In this document: positions 24,616-33,539 of the stretch, piece by piece
How positions within the stretch are numbered: position 1 is the stretch's first letter
Layout of the letters: the number at the start of each line of letters is the position of its first letter
Assembly: GCF_016900375.1 (NCBI RefSeq)
Contig: NZ_JACJKB010000007.1
Span: 62,001-126,000 of the forward strand
Direction of reading: 5' to 3'
Length of the DNA stretch: 64,000 nucleotides
Source: Collinsella tanakaei
GTDB lineage: Bacteria; Actinomycetota; Coriobacteriia; Coriobacteriales; Coriobacteriaceae
The notes under the pieces: model-generated
The model's input: only the letters and a program-made list of their open reading frames with translations
Told to the model about the DNA's origin: nothing
Databases searched by the model: none
Position numbers and translations under genes: made by a program

Positions 24616-25542
24616 CTACTGCGCGTCGCCCGCCTGGCGAATGTCGTAGGGCGTCGTCTGGTAGACGTAGTAGTTCAGCCAGTTGGTGTAGAGCAGCTGC
24701 GCCTGGGCGCGCCATGTGTTGAGCGGCTCGCGCGTAGGGTCGTCGTTCGGGAAGTAGTTGACCGGAATCTCGGGATCGATGCCGCGTTTCAGGTCGCGCT
24801 CGTACTCGAGCTTGAGCGTATCGGCATCGTACTCAGGGTGGCCGAACACGAAGAACCGGCGGCTATCAGTCGACTTGACGATATACAGACCCACCTCGTC
24901 CGACACGGCGATGACCTCGAGCTCCGGTACGGCCTCCACGTCCTCGCGCGCGACATCGGTGTTGCGCGAGTGCACGGCAAAGAAGCGGTCGTCCAGTCCG
25001 CGCACGAGCGGACTCGACGGCTTGACGAGCCGGTGCTCGAACACGCCCGATGCCTTGGCGGGCAGGTCGCGCTTGTTGATGCCGTAGTGATAGTACAGGC
25101 CCGCCTGCGCGCCCCAGCAGATATGCAGCGTCGAGTGCACGTGCGTCGTGGACCACTCCATGATGTCGCAGAGCTCGGGCCAGTAGTCAACCTCCTCGAA
25201 GGGCATTTGCTCCACCGGCGCACCGGTGATGATGAGGCCGTCGTAATGGCGCTCGCGCACCTCGTCGAACGTGCGGTAGAAGGTCTCGAGATGGCTTGCC
25301 GCCACATGGGTTGCCTCGTGGCTCTTCGTGCGCATGAGCTCGACCTCGATCTGCAGCGGGGTGTTGGAGAGCTTGCGCATAATCTGCGTCTCGGTGGCGA
25401 TCTTGGTGGGCATGAGGTTCAAGATCAGCACATGCAGCGGACGGATGTCCTGATGAATGGCCCGGTACTCGGTCATCACGAAGATGTTCTCGCCCTCGAG
25501 GGTCTCGGTTGCGGGCAGGGCATCGGGTATGCGGATGGGCAT
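24616..25542 (-). CDS. metA: Homoserine O-acetyltransferase (MetA family, Glu111 type)
   Basis: A 308-residue MetA-family acyltransferase, the first committed step of methionine synthesis. The catalytic Cys142 ([14 protein letters not shown]), His235 and Glu237 (FGHPEYDA) are all at the expected numbers. Residue 111 is Glu ([11 protein letters not shown]), the residue reported to select acetyl-CoA in MetA proteins; succinyl-CoA enzymes have Gly there. The gene is therefore predicted to be an acetyltransferase although often annotated as succinyltransferase. AAGGAG precedes the ATG at 25542. No SAM riboswitch is seen; a TACAAT box (25581-25586) is a possible promoter overlapping the upstream terminator. 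Confidence 0.95.
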   Translation of the reverse strand: MPIRIPDALPATETLEGENIFVMTEYRAIHQDIRPLHVLILNLMPTKIATETQIMRKLSNTPLQIEVELMRTKSHEATHVAASHLETFYRTFDEVRERHYDGLIITGAPVEQMPFEEVDYWPELCDIMEWSTTHVHSTLHICWGAQAGLYYHYGINKRDLPAKASGVFEHRLVKPSSPLVRGLDDRFFAVHSRNTDVAREDVEAVPELEVIAVSDEVGLYIVKSTDSRRFFVFGHPEYDADTLKLEYERDLKRGIDPEIPVNYFPNDDPTREPLNTWRAQAQLLYTNWLNYYVYQTTPYDIRQAGDAQ

Positions 25543-25587
25543 GGCTGATCGTCTCCTTGCGCTCGAGCAGATGCGCACCCATTGTAC

Positions 25588-25635
25588 CGTGAGCGGCGGC
25601 TGCGTGGCCAAAAGGACATGCAGCCGCCGCTCACG
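25588..25635 (-). terminator. Hairpin terminator between zinc-ribbon gene and metA
   Basis: CGTGAGCGGCGGCTGC (25588-25603) and its complement (25620-25635) form a 16-bp perfect stem, 10 nt after the stop of the zinc-ribbon gene. Confidence 0.8.
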
Positions 25636-25644
25636 CAGTTCTAT

Positions 25645-27183
25645 CTAGTAGATCTCGATCGTGTCGAGCACCTCGGCTATGAGCTCGATCAGGTTATAGG
25701 CGACATTGCCCTGGCCGCGTATGGCGACGACCGCGTCACCGTCGCTGGTCATACCGAGCTTCTCGGTGCCGTTCGCGTCTCTGATGTCGGAGCCCGCCTG
25801 GACATCGCCCCGCTTGACGTCGATGATCAGGATGTCCTCGTTGCTGCTCGAGATGGTGTAGCGATCCTTGATGTCGCCGCCACCCGAGGCAAGGCGGATA
25901 TCCCAAGCGAGCGGCAGTTTGATGCTGAACGATGGACCCTCGTAGACGCGTGCTTCCGTCCCCGACGGAAGCTTCACGTCGGAGGGATCGGGTTCGATCG
26001 CCTTGGGTGAACGCGTGATCGCGCCGCTCGTGGAGGACGAATCGTCATCATCGACGTCGGCATCCTCGTCCTTCTTGTCGTCCTCGGTTTCCAGATACTC
26101 CTCCCGAGCAAGATCGCGCAGCTCGTCCGCATTATCCACATCGGCATCGAGCAGGTACTCATAGGCATCGTCGATATCGGCCTCGGTCACCTCGCCGCGC
26201 CACGCGCGCACAAGCTCGATCGTCACGTCGTCGGTGAGGTCGATGGTCTTATCGGGGCCATCATCCTCATCGATCGAGAAGTCGATGCCATCGTCGTCGT
26301 ATAGATACATCTTGCCGTCGGCGGCGATAGGCGATGCCAGTACCGTCAGCTCGTAGGATCCCGGCAGGATATCGGAAACGATGCAGTCGGGATCGACAAA
26401 CCGCACATAGCGCTCGCTGTCGCCCGATGCCGTCTCGCCCTCGATCTCGACGGGAATCGGGCCCGAGCCGCTCTTATTCCAAAACGTCGCGTCGACATCT
26501 ATCTCGAAGTTTCGCCCCGTTGCGCGCATCCGTTCGGTCTCCTCAGCTTCAGCTTCAGCGCGTTCGCGCTCTCGGGCCTCCTGCGCCTCCGCTGCGGCGC
26601 GTTCCTCCTCAGCGCGGGCCATCTCGGAGCTTGCCCACACGCCTCCGCCCACAACCAGAGCAAGCGCGATGCAGGCGCCGATGATGAGGGGGCGGCGCTT
26701 GCCATCGGGAATCGAGAAACCCGAAAAGCCGCGGGCAGACTCATCCGGCTGATCGCCTCCACCTTTTTCGTATGTGAAGGCATCCGGCGCCTGTGCATCA
26801 GCGTTTTCGCTGGTAGATCCATCTGTAGGTGCCGGGTCTTCAGGTGGAACAGGACCTGCTAAATCGTCGGGCACCGGGATATCCCCCACCTCCTCGCGGG
26901 CACTGTCGGAAAACAGGGAGGAAGGTGCCCCTTCCGCTGCGGCGGCATCCTGCGCGTCGCCCTCGGCGACAGAGGACTCATCCACCTGGACCGCGTCGCC
27001 CGGCTTCTCCGCGTCTGGATCCAGCGATTCCGCCGAGGCATCCCCAGCGGCATCGTCGACGGGTGCCGGCGCCTCTTCGGGTTCATCGCCGAGCGTCTCG
27101 TCCGATACCGCGACCGACTTGCCGCAAAACGTGCAGAAACGCGAATCATCGGGAAGCTTCTTGCCACAGTGCCTGCAGAACAT
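25645..27183 (-). CDS. Zinc-ribbon membrane protein with acidic linker
   Basis: A 512-residue protein. It starts with a zinc ribbon (MFCRHCGKKLPDDSRFCTFCGK: two CxxC pairs), then ~140 residues of Asp/Glu/Pro/Ala-rich linker. A single transmembrane helix (LIIGACIALALVVGGGVWAS, near 190) is followed by a charged coiled coil (EEERAAAEAQEARERERAEAEAEE) and a large extracytoplasmic region with Asp-rich stretches. The topology matches the zinc-ribbon/YvlB-type anchored proteins common in Gram-positive gut bacteria. A possible role is envelope sensing or carriage of an external binding domain, but no function can be assigned. AGGGGG lies 5 nt before the chosen ATG; the in-frame extension upstream is not supported. 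Confidence 0.85.
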   Translation of the reverse strand: MFCRHCGKKLPDDSRFCTFCGKSVAVSDETLGDEPEEAPAPVDDAAGDASAESLDPDAEKPGDAVQVDESSVAEGDAQDAAAAEGAPSSLFSDSAREEVGDIPVPDDLAGPVPPEDPAPTDGSTSENADAQAPDAFTYEKGGGDQPDESARGFSGFSIPDGKRRPLIIGACIALALVVGGGVWASSEMARAEEERAAAEAQEARERERAEAEAEETERMRATGRNFEIDVDATFWNKSGSGPIPVEIEGETASGDSERYVRFVDPDCIVSDILPGSYELTVLASPIAADGKMYLYDDDGIDFSIDEDDGPDKTIDLTDDVTIELVRAWRGEVTEADIDDAYEYLLDADVDNADELRDLAREEYLETEDDKKDEDADVDDDDSSSTSGAITRSPKAIEPDPSDVKLPSGTEARVYEGPSFSIKLPLAWDIRLASGGGDIKDRYTISSSNEDILIIDVKRGDVQAGSDIRDANGTEKLGMTSDGDAVVAIRGQGNVAYNLIELIAEVLDTIEIY

Positions 27184-27234
27184 GGCGACCCCCTGTCGTC
27201 GGAAGAGCGATAGGTGTCCATTATTGCAATCCAG

Positions 27235-27250
27235 ACAGGTATAGACCTGT
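27235..27250 (-). promoter_or_regulatory. Small palindrome upstream of the zinc-ribbon gene
   Basis: ACAGGT-ATAG-ACCTGT is a perfect 6+6 inverted repeat 52 nt before the start of the zinc-ribbon gene. It may be a regulator site; no cognate regulator is evident. Confidence 0.3.
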
Positions 27251-27345
27251 TTTAGCAAGACGATTTTCGGCAAGTGTCGAGCGTTTTCCCGCAAAGGTTA
27301 GGCATCTGGCAACATTTAGCACCCCGTGGGAAAAGCCTGCGGGAC

Positions 27346-29400
27346 CTACGCCTCCGGCGTATCGGGCCCCCCAGCGTGCTCCTCCTCAAAGCGGGCGATC
27401 TCGGCGATGAAGGCCTCGCCGAAGTCGTCGGCCTTCTTCTCGCCGATGCCGGGCACCTCGAGCAGCTCCTCGCGCGATGCGGGGCGCTGGCGGCACATGC
27501 CGCGCAGGGCCTTGTCGGAGCAGATCATATAGGGTGCCCACTGGCGCTCGAGCGCAAAGTCGCGCCGCAGCTCGCGCAGCCGCTCGAACAGATCCGCGTC
27601 GTCACCCACATGCTGCCGTGCCGGTGCCGGTGCGGCCGCCAGATCCGCGGCGACCGCCTGGGGCAGCGGCTGCTCCGCCTCGTCGCGCAGCAGGTCGACC
27701 GCCCGCCTCACCCGAGCGCGGCTCGCCGCCTTCGCCTTTGCCGCCCGCCGCTTCATCGTGAACGAGAACGGGTGCTCGGGGCTGTCGCTCAGCACCTCCG
27801 CCGCATACGGACCCAGACCGATTACCGGATACTGCCCCTGCGACTGCACGAGGTACCCGCGGCCGACAAGCTGGCCGATCACGTCCTTGATGCGCCCGGT
27901 CGGCTCCGCGGCGAGCGACCCGTATCCCGGCGCCTCGTTCAGCCGGTACGACCGGATCCGCTCGTTGTTGGCTCCATGCAGCGCCTCGGCCACAAGCGCC
28001 CGGCCGAAACGGCCGCCGATGTCGCGCACGAACAGCACGGCCTCGCGCGCGATATCCGTCACGTCCTCGGTCTCGTAGGGCGTCGTGCAGTTGGAGCAGT
28101 TGCCGCAACCGGCCTCGTCGTCCCCCGTCGTCGCGTGTTCCACGCCGAGCGCACCCTCGTCGCCGAAGTAGCGCAGGATGTACCCGCGCAGGCAACCGGT
28201 CGTCTGGCAATAACCCTCCATGGCGGAAAGCAGGCGATAGCGGTTCTGCCGCGCAAACTCGGCGGCCTCGGTGCCCGCAGCCTCGCCTTCGTGCTCGCGG
28301 TCGATCAGATAGCGCCGCAGGCGGAAGTCGTTGCCGTTCCACAGCAGATAGCAGCCCGCCGGGTCGCCATCGCGGCCGGCGCGGCCCGCCTCCTGGTAGT
28401 AGGCCTCGATGCTCTCGGGCACGTTGTTGTGGATGACGTAGCGCACGTTCGGCTTGTCGATGCCCATGCCGAAGGCGTTCGTGGCCACGATCACGGGCGC
28501 GGTGTCGTTGATGAAGGCGACCTGGTTCTCGGTACGATCGGGCTGCGACATGCCCGCGTGGTAGCGTGCCACATGGATGCCTACCGGCTCGAGCGCATGC
28601 GCGAGCTTAAGGTACAGCTCGTCGACGGCCTTGCGCGTGGAACAGTACACGATGCCGCTCTCGTCAGCATGGGTCAGGGCGTAATCGCGGATCCAGGCGA
28701 TCTTGGCCTTGTCGCCCATCTCCTCCACGCCGAAGAACAGGTTCGCTCGGTCGAACCCGGTCACAACGGTTTCAGGGCGGCGCAGCCCAAGGATGTTCAC
28801 GATGTCGGTGCGCACGCGCTCGGTCGCCGTGGCGGTGAAGGCGGCAACGACGGGGCGCGTGGGCAGGGCATCGATAAAGGTTGCGATATCCAGGTAGGAC
28901 GGGCGAAAATCCTGACCCCACTGCGAGATGCAGTGCGCCTCGTCGACGGCCACGAGCGGCACGCCGATACCGCCCGGTGCCGCCGCGGCTTGGGCAAACG
29001 CCAGAAAGCGCGGCTCGAGCAGACGCTCGGGCGCCACGTACATGATCTGGTACCAACCCTCGCCGGCACGCTTGAGCACCGTGTTCTGCTGACCGAGTGT
29101 GAGCGACGAGTTGAGATAGCTCGGGCGGGCGCCGACGGCCTTGAGGGCGCGCACCTGATCGCCCATGAGGGAGACGAGCGGGCTCACCACGAAGGTGATG
29201 CCCGGCAGCATGAGAGCGGGCACCTGATAGCAGATGGATTTGCCCGCGCCGGTGGGCATGACGCCGAGCGCATCGCGGCCCTCGAGGATCGCCTGGACCA
29301 GACGGTCCTGACCGGCCCGGAACGACTCGTAGCCAAAGTAGCGCGCAAGCGCCTCGTGCGCGCCGCCCATGGTGCGCTCGAACATCTCCGTGCCCTCCAT
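27346..29400 (-). CDS. recQ: ATP-dependent DNA helicase RecQ
   Basis: A 684-residue superfamily 2 helicase acting 3'-5' in recombination and repair. Motif I is MPTGAGKS, motif II VDEAHCISQWG (DEAH), motif III AFTATAT, and motif VI QEAGRAGRDG. A RecQ zinc-binding domain (CGNCSNC) and winged helix follow. The C-terminus carries an HRDC domain (FERLRELRRDFALERQWAPYMICSDKALRGM). A second in-frame ATG 15 nt inside also has a good GGAGG, so the protein may be five residues shorter. It is divergent from the YitT gene at 29637. Confidence 0.96.
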   Translation of the reverse strand: MEGTEMFERTMGGAHEALARYFGYESFRAGQDRLVQAILEGRDALGVMPTGAGKSICYQVPALMLPGITFVVSPLVSLMGDQVRALKAVGARPSYLNSSLTLGQQNTVLKRAGEGWYQIMYVAPERLLEPRFLAFAQAAAAPGGIGVPLVAVDEAHCISQWGQDFRPSYLDIATFIDALPTRPVVAAFTATATERVRTDIVNILGLRRPETVVTGFDRANLFFGVEEMGDKAKIAWIRDYALTHADESGIVYCSTRKAVDELYLKLAHALEPVGIHVARYHAGMSQPDRTENQVAFINDTAPVIVATNAFGMGIDKPNVRYVIHNNVPESIEAYYQEAGRAGRDGDPAGCYLLWNGNDFRLRRYLIDREHEGEAAGTEAAEFARQNRYRLLSAMEGYCQTTGCLRGYILRYFGDEGALGVEHATTGDDEAGCGNCSNCTTPYETEDVTDIAREAVLFVRDIGGRFGRALVAEALHGANNERIRSYRLNEAPGYGSLAAEPTGRIKDVIGQLVGRGYLVQSQGQYPVIGLGPYAAEVLSDSPEHPFSFTMKRRAAKAKAASRARVRRAVDLLRDEAEQPLPQAVAADLAAAPAPARQHVGDDADLFERLRELRRDFALERQWAPYMICSDKALRGMCRQRPASREELLEVPGIGEKKADDFGEAFIAEIARFEEEHAGGPDTPEA

Positions 29401-29573
29401 CGCTCCCCTGCCTTTCTGCCCGCGTGGCGCATGCCGCTCATGTCGCGAGGATTATACGCCATGGGTCCAACCGAGCCCCAACCGGGCAAGGCCGGTCGGC
29501 GGGCGGCGCCGGCGCGTCGCAAGCGCACGATTCCTGCGCATTCATGGCGGGGTCGTGCAGGCCGCAGCGCTCG

Positions 29574-29601
29574 TTGTACGTCGCGGCGCGCATGCTAGAA
29601 T
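29574..29601 (+). promoter_or_regulatory. Promoter of yitT-like gene 1
   Basis: TTGTAC (29574-29579) and TAGAAT (29596-29601), 16 nt apart, precede the GTG start by ~36 nt. No other good promoter pair is in the divergent gap. Confidence 0.55.
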
Positions 29602-29636
29602 CGGCGCAATATCGCTTGAATTCCGAAGGAGGATCC

Positions 29637-30632
29637 GTGGCAGCTGCCGATACCCTGTCCGACCGCGCACTCGAGCTCGCGCGCCTCACCATCGTGCGCC
29701 GCATCATCACCGCCGTCGCCGTCACGGCCTCGGCACTGCTGCAGGCGTTCGTCATCCAGGCGTTCGTCAACCCTGCCGACCTGCTGCCCAGCGGCTTCAC
29801 CGGCATCGCCGTGCTCGTCGACCGCATCACATCGCTTGCGGGCGTGCGCATCGACACCTCACTCGGCATGCTCGCGCTGAACATCCCCGTGGCGATCCTG
29901 TGCTGGAAGAGCATCAGCCACCGCTTCGTCGTGTTCTCGATGCTGCAGGTCGCGCTGTCGTCGCTGTTCCTGCAGGCCTTTCACTTCGAGCCGCTGCTCG
30001 ACGACAAGATCATGCTGGTGATCTTCGGCGGCATCCTCTCGGGCATCTCCATCGCGCTCGCGCTCAAGGCGGGCGCGTCGACCGGCGGCACCGACTTCAT
30101 CGCGCTGCTCGTGTCCAATCGCACGGGCAAGACCATCTGGGGATTCATCTTCGCGAGCAACTGCGTGGTGCTCGTGATCTTCGGAGCCATGTTCGGCTGG
30201 GACAACGCCGCCTACGCCATCGTCTTCCAGTTCCTGTCGACCAAGGCCATCGACAGCTTCTACCACCGGTACGAACGCGTGACGCTGCAGGTGACGACGC
30301 GCTATGCCGACGAGATCATGACGGCCTATGTGGAGAGCTTCCAGCATGGCATCAGCTGCGCCGAGATCATCGGCGGCTACAGCCGCGAGAAGATGTACCT
30401 GCTGCACGCCGTGGTGTCGACTTACGAGGCCGAGGACGTCATCCGCCTCATGCGCACAATCGACCCCAACGTGGTGGTGAACATCTTCCACACCGACAAC
30501 TTCATCGGCGGCTGGTGGCACGGGCATGTGGACGAGCCGGTGCCGACCGCTGTGCCCGACCCCGACAAGCTGCCGCCGCGCTCATCAGCCACCCGCAAGC
30601 GCGGCGCTCTGCTGCAGGACGACGGCCGCTAG
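29637..30632 (+). CDS. YitT-family membrane protein, paralogue 1
   Basis: A 331-residue protein with a YitT/DUF161 domain of five to six helices (ALLQAFVIQAFVNPADLLPSGFTGIAVLVDRIT, SLGMLALNIPVAILCWK, KAGASTGGTDFIAL) and a C-terminal cytoplasmic DUF2179 domain (YERVTLQVTTRYADEIMTAYV to NIFHTDNFIGGW). The start is GTG, chosen because AAGGAGG lies 6 nt before it and upstream ATGs lack sites. The role of YitT proteins is not settled; transport of a small solute is suspected. A close paralogue is at 39807, and both are followed by long palindromic repeats. Confidence 0.9.
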   Translation: MAAADTLSDRALELARLTIVRRIITAVAVTASALLQAFVIQAFVNPADLLPSGFTGIAVLVDRITSLAGVRIDTSLGMLALNIPVAILCWKSISHRFVVFSMLQVALSSLFLQAFHFEPLLDDKIMLVIFGGILSGISIALALKAGASTGGTDFIALLVSNRTGKTIWGFIFASNCVVLVIFGAMFGWDNAAYAIVFQFLSTKAIDSFYHRYERVTLQVTTRYADEIMTAYVESFQHGISCAEIIGGYSREKMYLLHAVVSTYEAEDVIRLMRTIDPNVVVNIFHTDNFIGGWWHGHVDEPVPTAVPDPDKLPPRSSATRKRGALLQDDGR

Positions 30633-30650
30633 CAATTCCCCGCACCCGCT

Positions 30651-30791
30651 TTCGGGACGGAGACGCCCTGGGGCATCCGCGGCGGCCTGGCCTCTCTGGG
30701 GACGTAGCCGGAAGGCGCCACCGGGGTTAGCAAACCCCGGTGGCGCCTTCCGGCTACGTCCCCAGAGAGGCCAGGCCGCCGCGGATGCCCC
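30651..30791 (+). repeat. Long palindromic repeat, family I, copy 2 (59-bp perfect stem)
   Basis: The flank CTTTCGGGACGGAGACG (30650-30666) is followed by two perfectly complementary 59-nt arms (30670-30728 and 30733-30791) with a 4-nt loop. The arms contain CTCTCTGGGGACGTAGCCGG. It lies between the convergent ends of the YitT and GntR genes, so it can terminate both. Confidence 0.93.
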
Positions 30792-30813
30792 GAAGCGTAG
30801 CGGACGCGGGGCG

Positions 30814-31536
30814 CTAGAGCACGAAACGGTAGCGGCTGCCCACGTAGTACTGGCGGCCGATGCAGACCGGCTCATCGCGCTCATCGGCAAAGCAGACGTT
30901 CAGGAACAGCAGCGGATCGTTGGCCGAAATCGCCAGACGGCTCGCCTGCTCCGATGTCGCGCGAACCGCCTCCACCGTGCGCTGCGGCGTATGCGCAGGA
31001 CGGCGGCCGCCGACCTCGGCGATCGCATCGAACAGCGATGCATCCTCAAGCGAGCGAGTCCTCAGCTCCTGGTAGCCCTCGTAGGGCAAAAACACGTTCT
31101 CCTCGAAAATCGGCTGGCCGTCGGCCGTGCGGATGCGCTGGATATACAGCAGCAGGGCATCCTCATCCAATTGAAGAAACTTCGCCTCGTCGGGCCGCAC
31201 CGGCACGATCTGCCGATCGATCACATGCGCCCCTGCCTCCATGCCGTTATCACGGCACACCTGGGTAAAGCTCTTCGCGACCCCGGTCTGCAGCAGGCGG
31301 CGGTTTATGTGGGGCGTGCTCACGAAGGTACCGCGCCCCTGATGCTTCATCAAGTATCCAGCGGCGCATAGCTCCTCGATAGCGCGGCGTACCGTGATGC
31401 GGCTCACGCCGTACTTCTGCGAGAGCTCCGGCTCCGAGGGAATCTTCTCCTTGGGAGCGTAATCGCCGCGGTCGATCTCGGCTTTGATCTCGCCGAAGAT
31501 CTGCTGGTAAAGAGGGGTCATCCGTTCAGCCATCAT
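30814..31536 (-). CDS. GntR/HutC-family regulator 1
   Basis: A 240-residue regulator. An N-terminal GntR winged helix (LYQQIFGEIKAEIDRGDYAPKEKIPSEPELSQKYGVSRITVRRAIEEL) is joined to a UTRA effector domain (VAKSFTQVCRDNGMEAG to the end, which usually binds phosphosugars). It is the likely regulator of the adjacent sugar-amine locus (deglycase, mannose-type PTS, HAD, EamA). Operator-like motifs occur at its own start, upstream of the PTS operon and upstream of the EamA gene. The ATG at 31536 is chosen over an in-frame TTG; the ribosome-binding site (AGGA) is weak. Confidence 0.93.
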   Translation of the reverse strand: MMAERMTPLYQQIFGEIKAEIDRGDYAPKEKIPSEPELSQKYGVSRITVRRAIEELCAAGYLMKHQGRGTFVSTPHINRRLLQTGVAKSFTQVCRDNGMEAGAHVIDRQIVPVRPDEAKFLQLDEDALLLYIQRIRTADGQPIFEENVFLPYEGYQELRTRSLEDASLFDAIAEVGGRRPAHTPQRTVEAVRATSEQASRLAISANDPLLFLNVCFADERDEPVCIGRQYYVGSRYRFVL

Positions 31537-31558
31537 GAGTCCTATCAAGAACCGCTAA

Positions 31559-31573
31559 TACGTATATGACGTA
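31559..31573. promoter_or_regulatory. Candidate operator of GntR regulator 1 (site A)
   Basis: TACGT-N5-ACGTA lies 23 nt upstream of the regulator start. The minus strand reads TTACGTCATATA, close to TTACGTCTATA upstream of the PTS operon (36224-36234). This fits autoregulation. Confidence 0.4.
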
Positions 31574-31615
31574 ATTAATGATACACGTCTGCGCCAAACA
31601 CACCGCTGCAGATGG

Positions 31616-32242
31616 CTACAGCTCGTCCAGAATATCCGCCAGCGAATCGATTATCCGGTCGGCACCGGATTGGTCGAGCACCACGCCCTCGTGCGGCCGC
31701 AGCGCCAGTACGCGTGCACCCGAGCGCCTACCCGCCTCGATGCCCAGCGGGGAATCCTCGATCACCAGCGCCTCATCGGGGCCCACGCCAAGGGCTCCCA
31801 TCGCACGTTCATAGATCTCCGGATCGGGCTTGAAGGCCGAACACTCGTGTCCACTGATGGTGAAGTCCAGCACGTTCGCGATATCGGCAACCTCCACAAG
31901 CTCGTCGATCAGGTCGCGGTACGACGAGCTCGCGATGGCGCACTTCACGCCACGACGATGCAGCTCGCGCATGACGGGCGCCGCATCGCGGTTGAGCAGC
32001 TCGCCATACGGAACCGGGTGCAACACCTGATAGGCGGCATAGCCCTGCCTCAGCTCCTCGCGCCGCACCTCGTCGTCAGGCACGAAATACTCCCAGATGG
32101 CCTTCTCGTTCGAGCCGGAAAGGTCCGGAATCTCATCGAACGTGAACCCTTTGGTTTCCAGATACGCCACGCGCCGGCGATTGTAGAACCACTCGGTGTC
32201 CACCAGCACGCCGTCCATATCGAACAGAACTGCCTTGATCAT
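31616..32242 (-). CDS. HAD-superfamily phosphatase/phosphoglucomutase-like hydrolase
   Basis: A 208-residue HAD subfamily IA enzyme of the beta-phosphoglucomutase/phosphatase type. Motif I is LFDMDGVLVDTEW (two Asp), motif II IASSSYRD, the Lys motif III KPDPEIYERA, and motif IV VIEDSPLGIEAG. It would hydrolyse or mutate a phosphosugar. It sits between the GntR regulator and the deglycase/PTS operon and is probably part of the same pathway. A start 3 nt upstream is equally possible. The substrate is unknown; a hexose- or hexitol-phosphate is likely. Confidence 0.9.
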   Translation of the reverse strand: MIKAVLFDMDGVLVDTEWFYNRRRVAYLETKGFTFDEIPDLSGSNEKAIWEYFVPDDEVRREELRQGYAAYQVLHPVPYGELLNRDAAPVMRELHRRGVKCAIASSSYRDLIDELVEVADIANVLDFTISGHECSAFKPDPEIYERAMGALGVGPDEALVIEDSPLGIEAGRRSGARVLALRPHEGVVLDQSGADRIIDSLADILDEL

Positions 32243-32264
32243 CATTCCCCCTTGTACTACACGA

Positions 32265-32296
32265 GGAGGGGACGGCCCGACCGAGCCGTCCCCTCC
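32265..32296 (-). terminator. Hairpin terminator after the PTS/deglycase operon
   Basis: GGAGGGGACGGC and GCCGTCCCCTCC form a perfect 12-bp stem with an 8-nt loop between the deglycase stop and the HAD start. It separates the two units or lets limited readthrough reach the HAD gene. Confidence 0.75.
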
Positions 32297-32429
32297 CCTA
32301 TGCACATGCCACAACAGGTTGCAACCGTCGGCATCCCCTGCATGCAAGCTGCCTTTGCGGCGAGCGCGGGCCCGCCATCCGCCCCCTAGAATGGAGCGCG
32401 GCAAGAACCCGCACTCGTCTGCGAGCTGA

Positions 32430-33413
32430 CTAGTAGGTGAGCTTCCACATGTAGCGACGCTTGGTCAGCGGGTGCTGACGCGCGTCGGCCAGGTGCTCGG
32501 CGAACACGCGCATGACCGCGGTGTGCACGATCGGGTTGAAGTAGGTGGCAACGCTCGCGGGCACGCAGCCGGACAGACCGAAGTCCTTGGCGTCGATGAC
32601 CAGATAGCGGGCATCGAAGCGCTGCAGGAAGGTGAGGGCACGGGCATCCATGGCGCGGGTGGCGCCGTCGGCCATGAACAGCACGAAGTTATGCTTGTCG
32701 TCAGTGAGCTCGAACGGGCCGTGGAAGTACTCGCCGGAGTTGAAGTTGCCGGAGTTGATCCACTGCATCTCCATCATGAGGAATAGCGAGGTGGAATAGG
32801 CGACCTTCTCGCTCGCACCAGAGGCCATGAAGTGGATGCACTCGTCGTCCTTGTGCTCCTGCGCCCAGGCCTCGGCGGTCTTGCCCACGGACTGAGCGGC
32901 GCGCTCGGCGCACTCGAAGACGTTGGCGAAACCGGCGAGCATCTCTTCGTAGTGCTCATAGCCCTCAGTCTGCTGCAGGATCTCGAGCGCGACGGCGATG
33001 GCGTAACCCATCTTCTCGGTCTTAGCGGCGTAATTGGCCTCGAAGCCGTGAACGATGACGTGGTCGACGCCCTTGGTAAGCGCGGAACCGGCGGCATGTG
33101 TGATGGCGACCACGGGGGCACCGGCGTTCTTGGCGGTCTTGTTGGCCTCGACGGTCTCGGGGGTGCCACCGCCGAGCGAGCAGGTGATCACGAAGGTGTT
33201 GGGTCCGAGCCACGCCGGGGTGTCGTAGTTGAACTCGTTGGCCGTGAAGATCTGCACGTTAAGCTTGTGGGTGTTGTTGGCCAGGAAGTACTTCGCAGGA
33301 TACAGCTCGGACATGGAGGCACCGCAGCCAACAAAGGCGACGCTGTCGATCTCGTGCTTGGAGAGGACGTCAGCGACGATCTCCTTGGGCAGGTTCATGT
33401 CGATCTCGTACAT
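32430..33413 (-). CDS. FrlB-like SIS-domain phosphosugar-amine deglycase 1
   Basis: A 327-residue protein with two SIS domains (FVGCGASMSELYPAKYF and TCSLGGGTPETVEANKTAK in the first; MASGASEKVAYSTSLF in the second). It resembles fructoselysine-6-phosphate and glucoselysine-6-phosphate deglycases (FrlB, GfrE/GfrF), which split phosphorylated Amadori products into amine and hexose-6-phosphate. It ends RRYMWKLTY; the second SIS protein at 37657 ends RRYMWKVAY. It is the last gene of the mannose-type PTS operon, as in the gfr operons. AAAGGA precedes the ATG at 33413. The substrate class is a good inference; the exact sugar-amine is unknown. Confidence 0.85.
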   Translation of the reverse strand: MYEIDMNLPKEIVADVLSKHEIDSVAFVGCGASMSELYPAKYFLANNTHKLNVQIFTANEFNYDTPAWLGPNTFVITCSLGGGTPETVEANKTAKNAGAPVVAITHAAGSALTKGVDHVIVHGFEANYAAKTEKMGYAIAVALEILQQTEGYEHYEEMLAGFANVFECAERAAQSVGKTAEAWAQEHKDDECIHFMASGASEKVAYSTSLFLMMEMQWINSGNFNSGEYFHGPFELTDDKHNFVLFMADGATRAMDARALTFLQRFDARYLVIDAKDFGLSGCVPASVATYFNPIVHTAVMRVFAEHLADARQHPLTKRRYMWKLTY

Positions 33414-33481
33414 GGAAAAACATTCCTTTCTGTATACGCGCTCGCCACATTGCCGGACGGGCGCATGGATACCGAAGAAGA

Positions 33482-33520
33482 TGCGCGGCGGCGAGGAGGC
33501 ACATCTCGGGCCGCCGCGCA
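33482..33520 (-). repeat. Intergenic hairpin between EIID and deglycase genes
   Basis: TGCGCGGCGGC and GCCGCCGCGCA form an 11-bp stem with a 17-nt loop in the 126-nt gap inside the PTS operon. It may stabilise the upstream mRNA or set relative expression. Confidence 0.5.
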
Positions 33521-33539
33521 CATGGGAAGAGAGCTTCCG

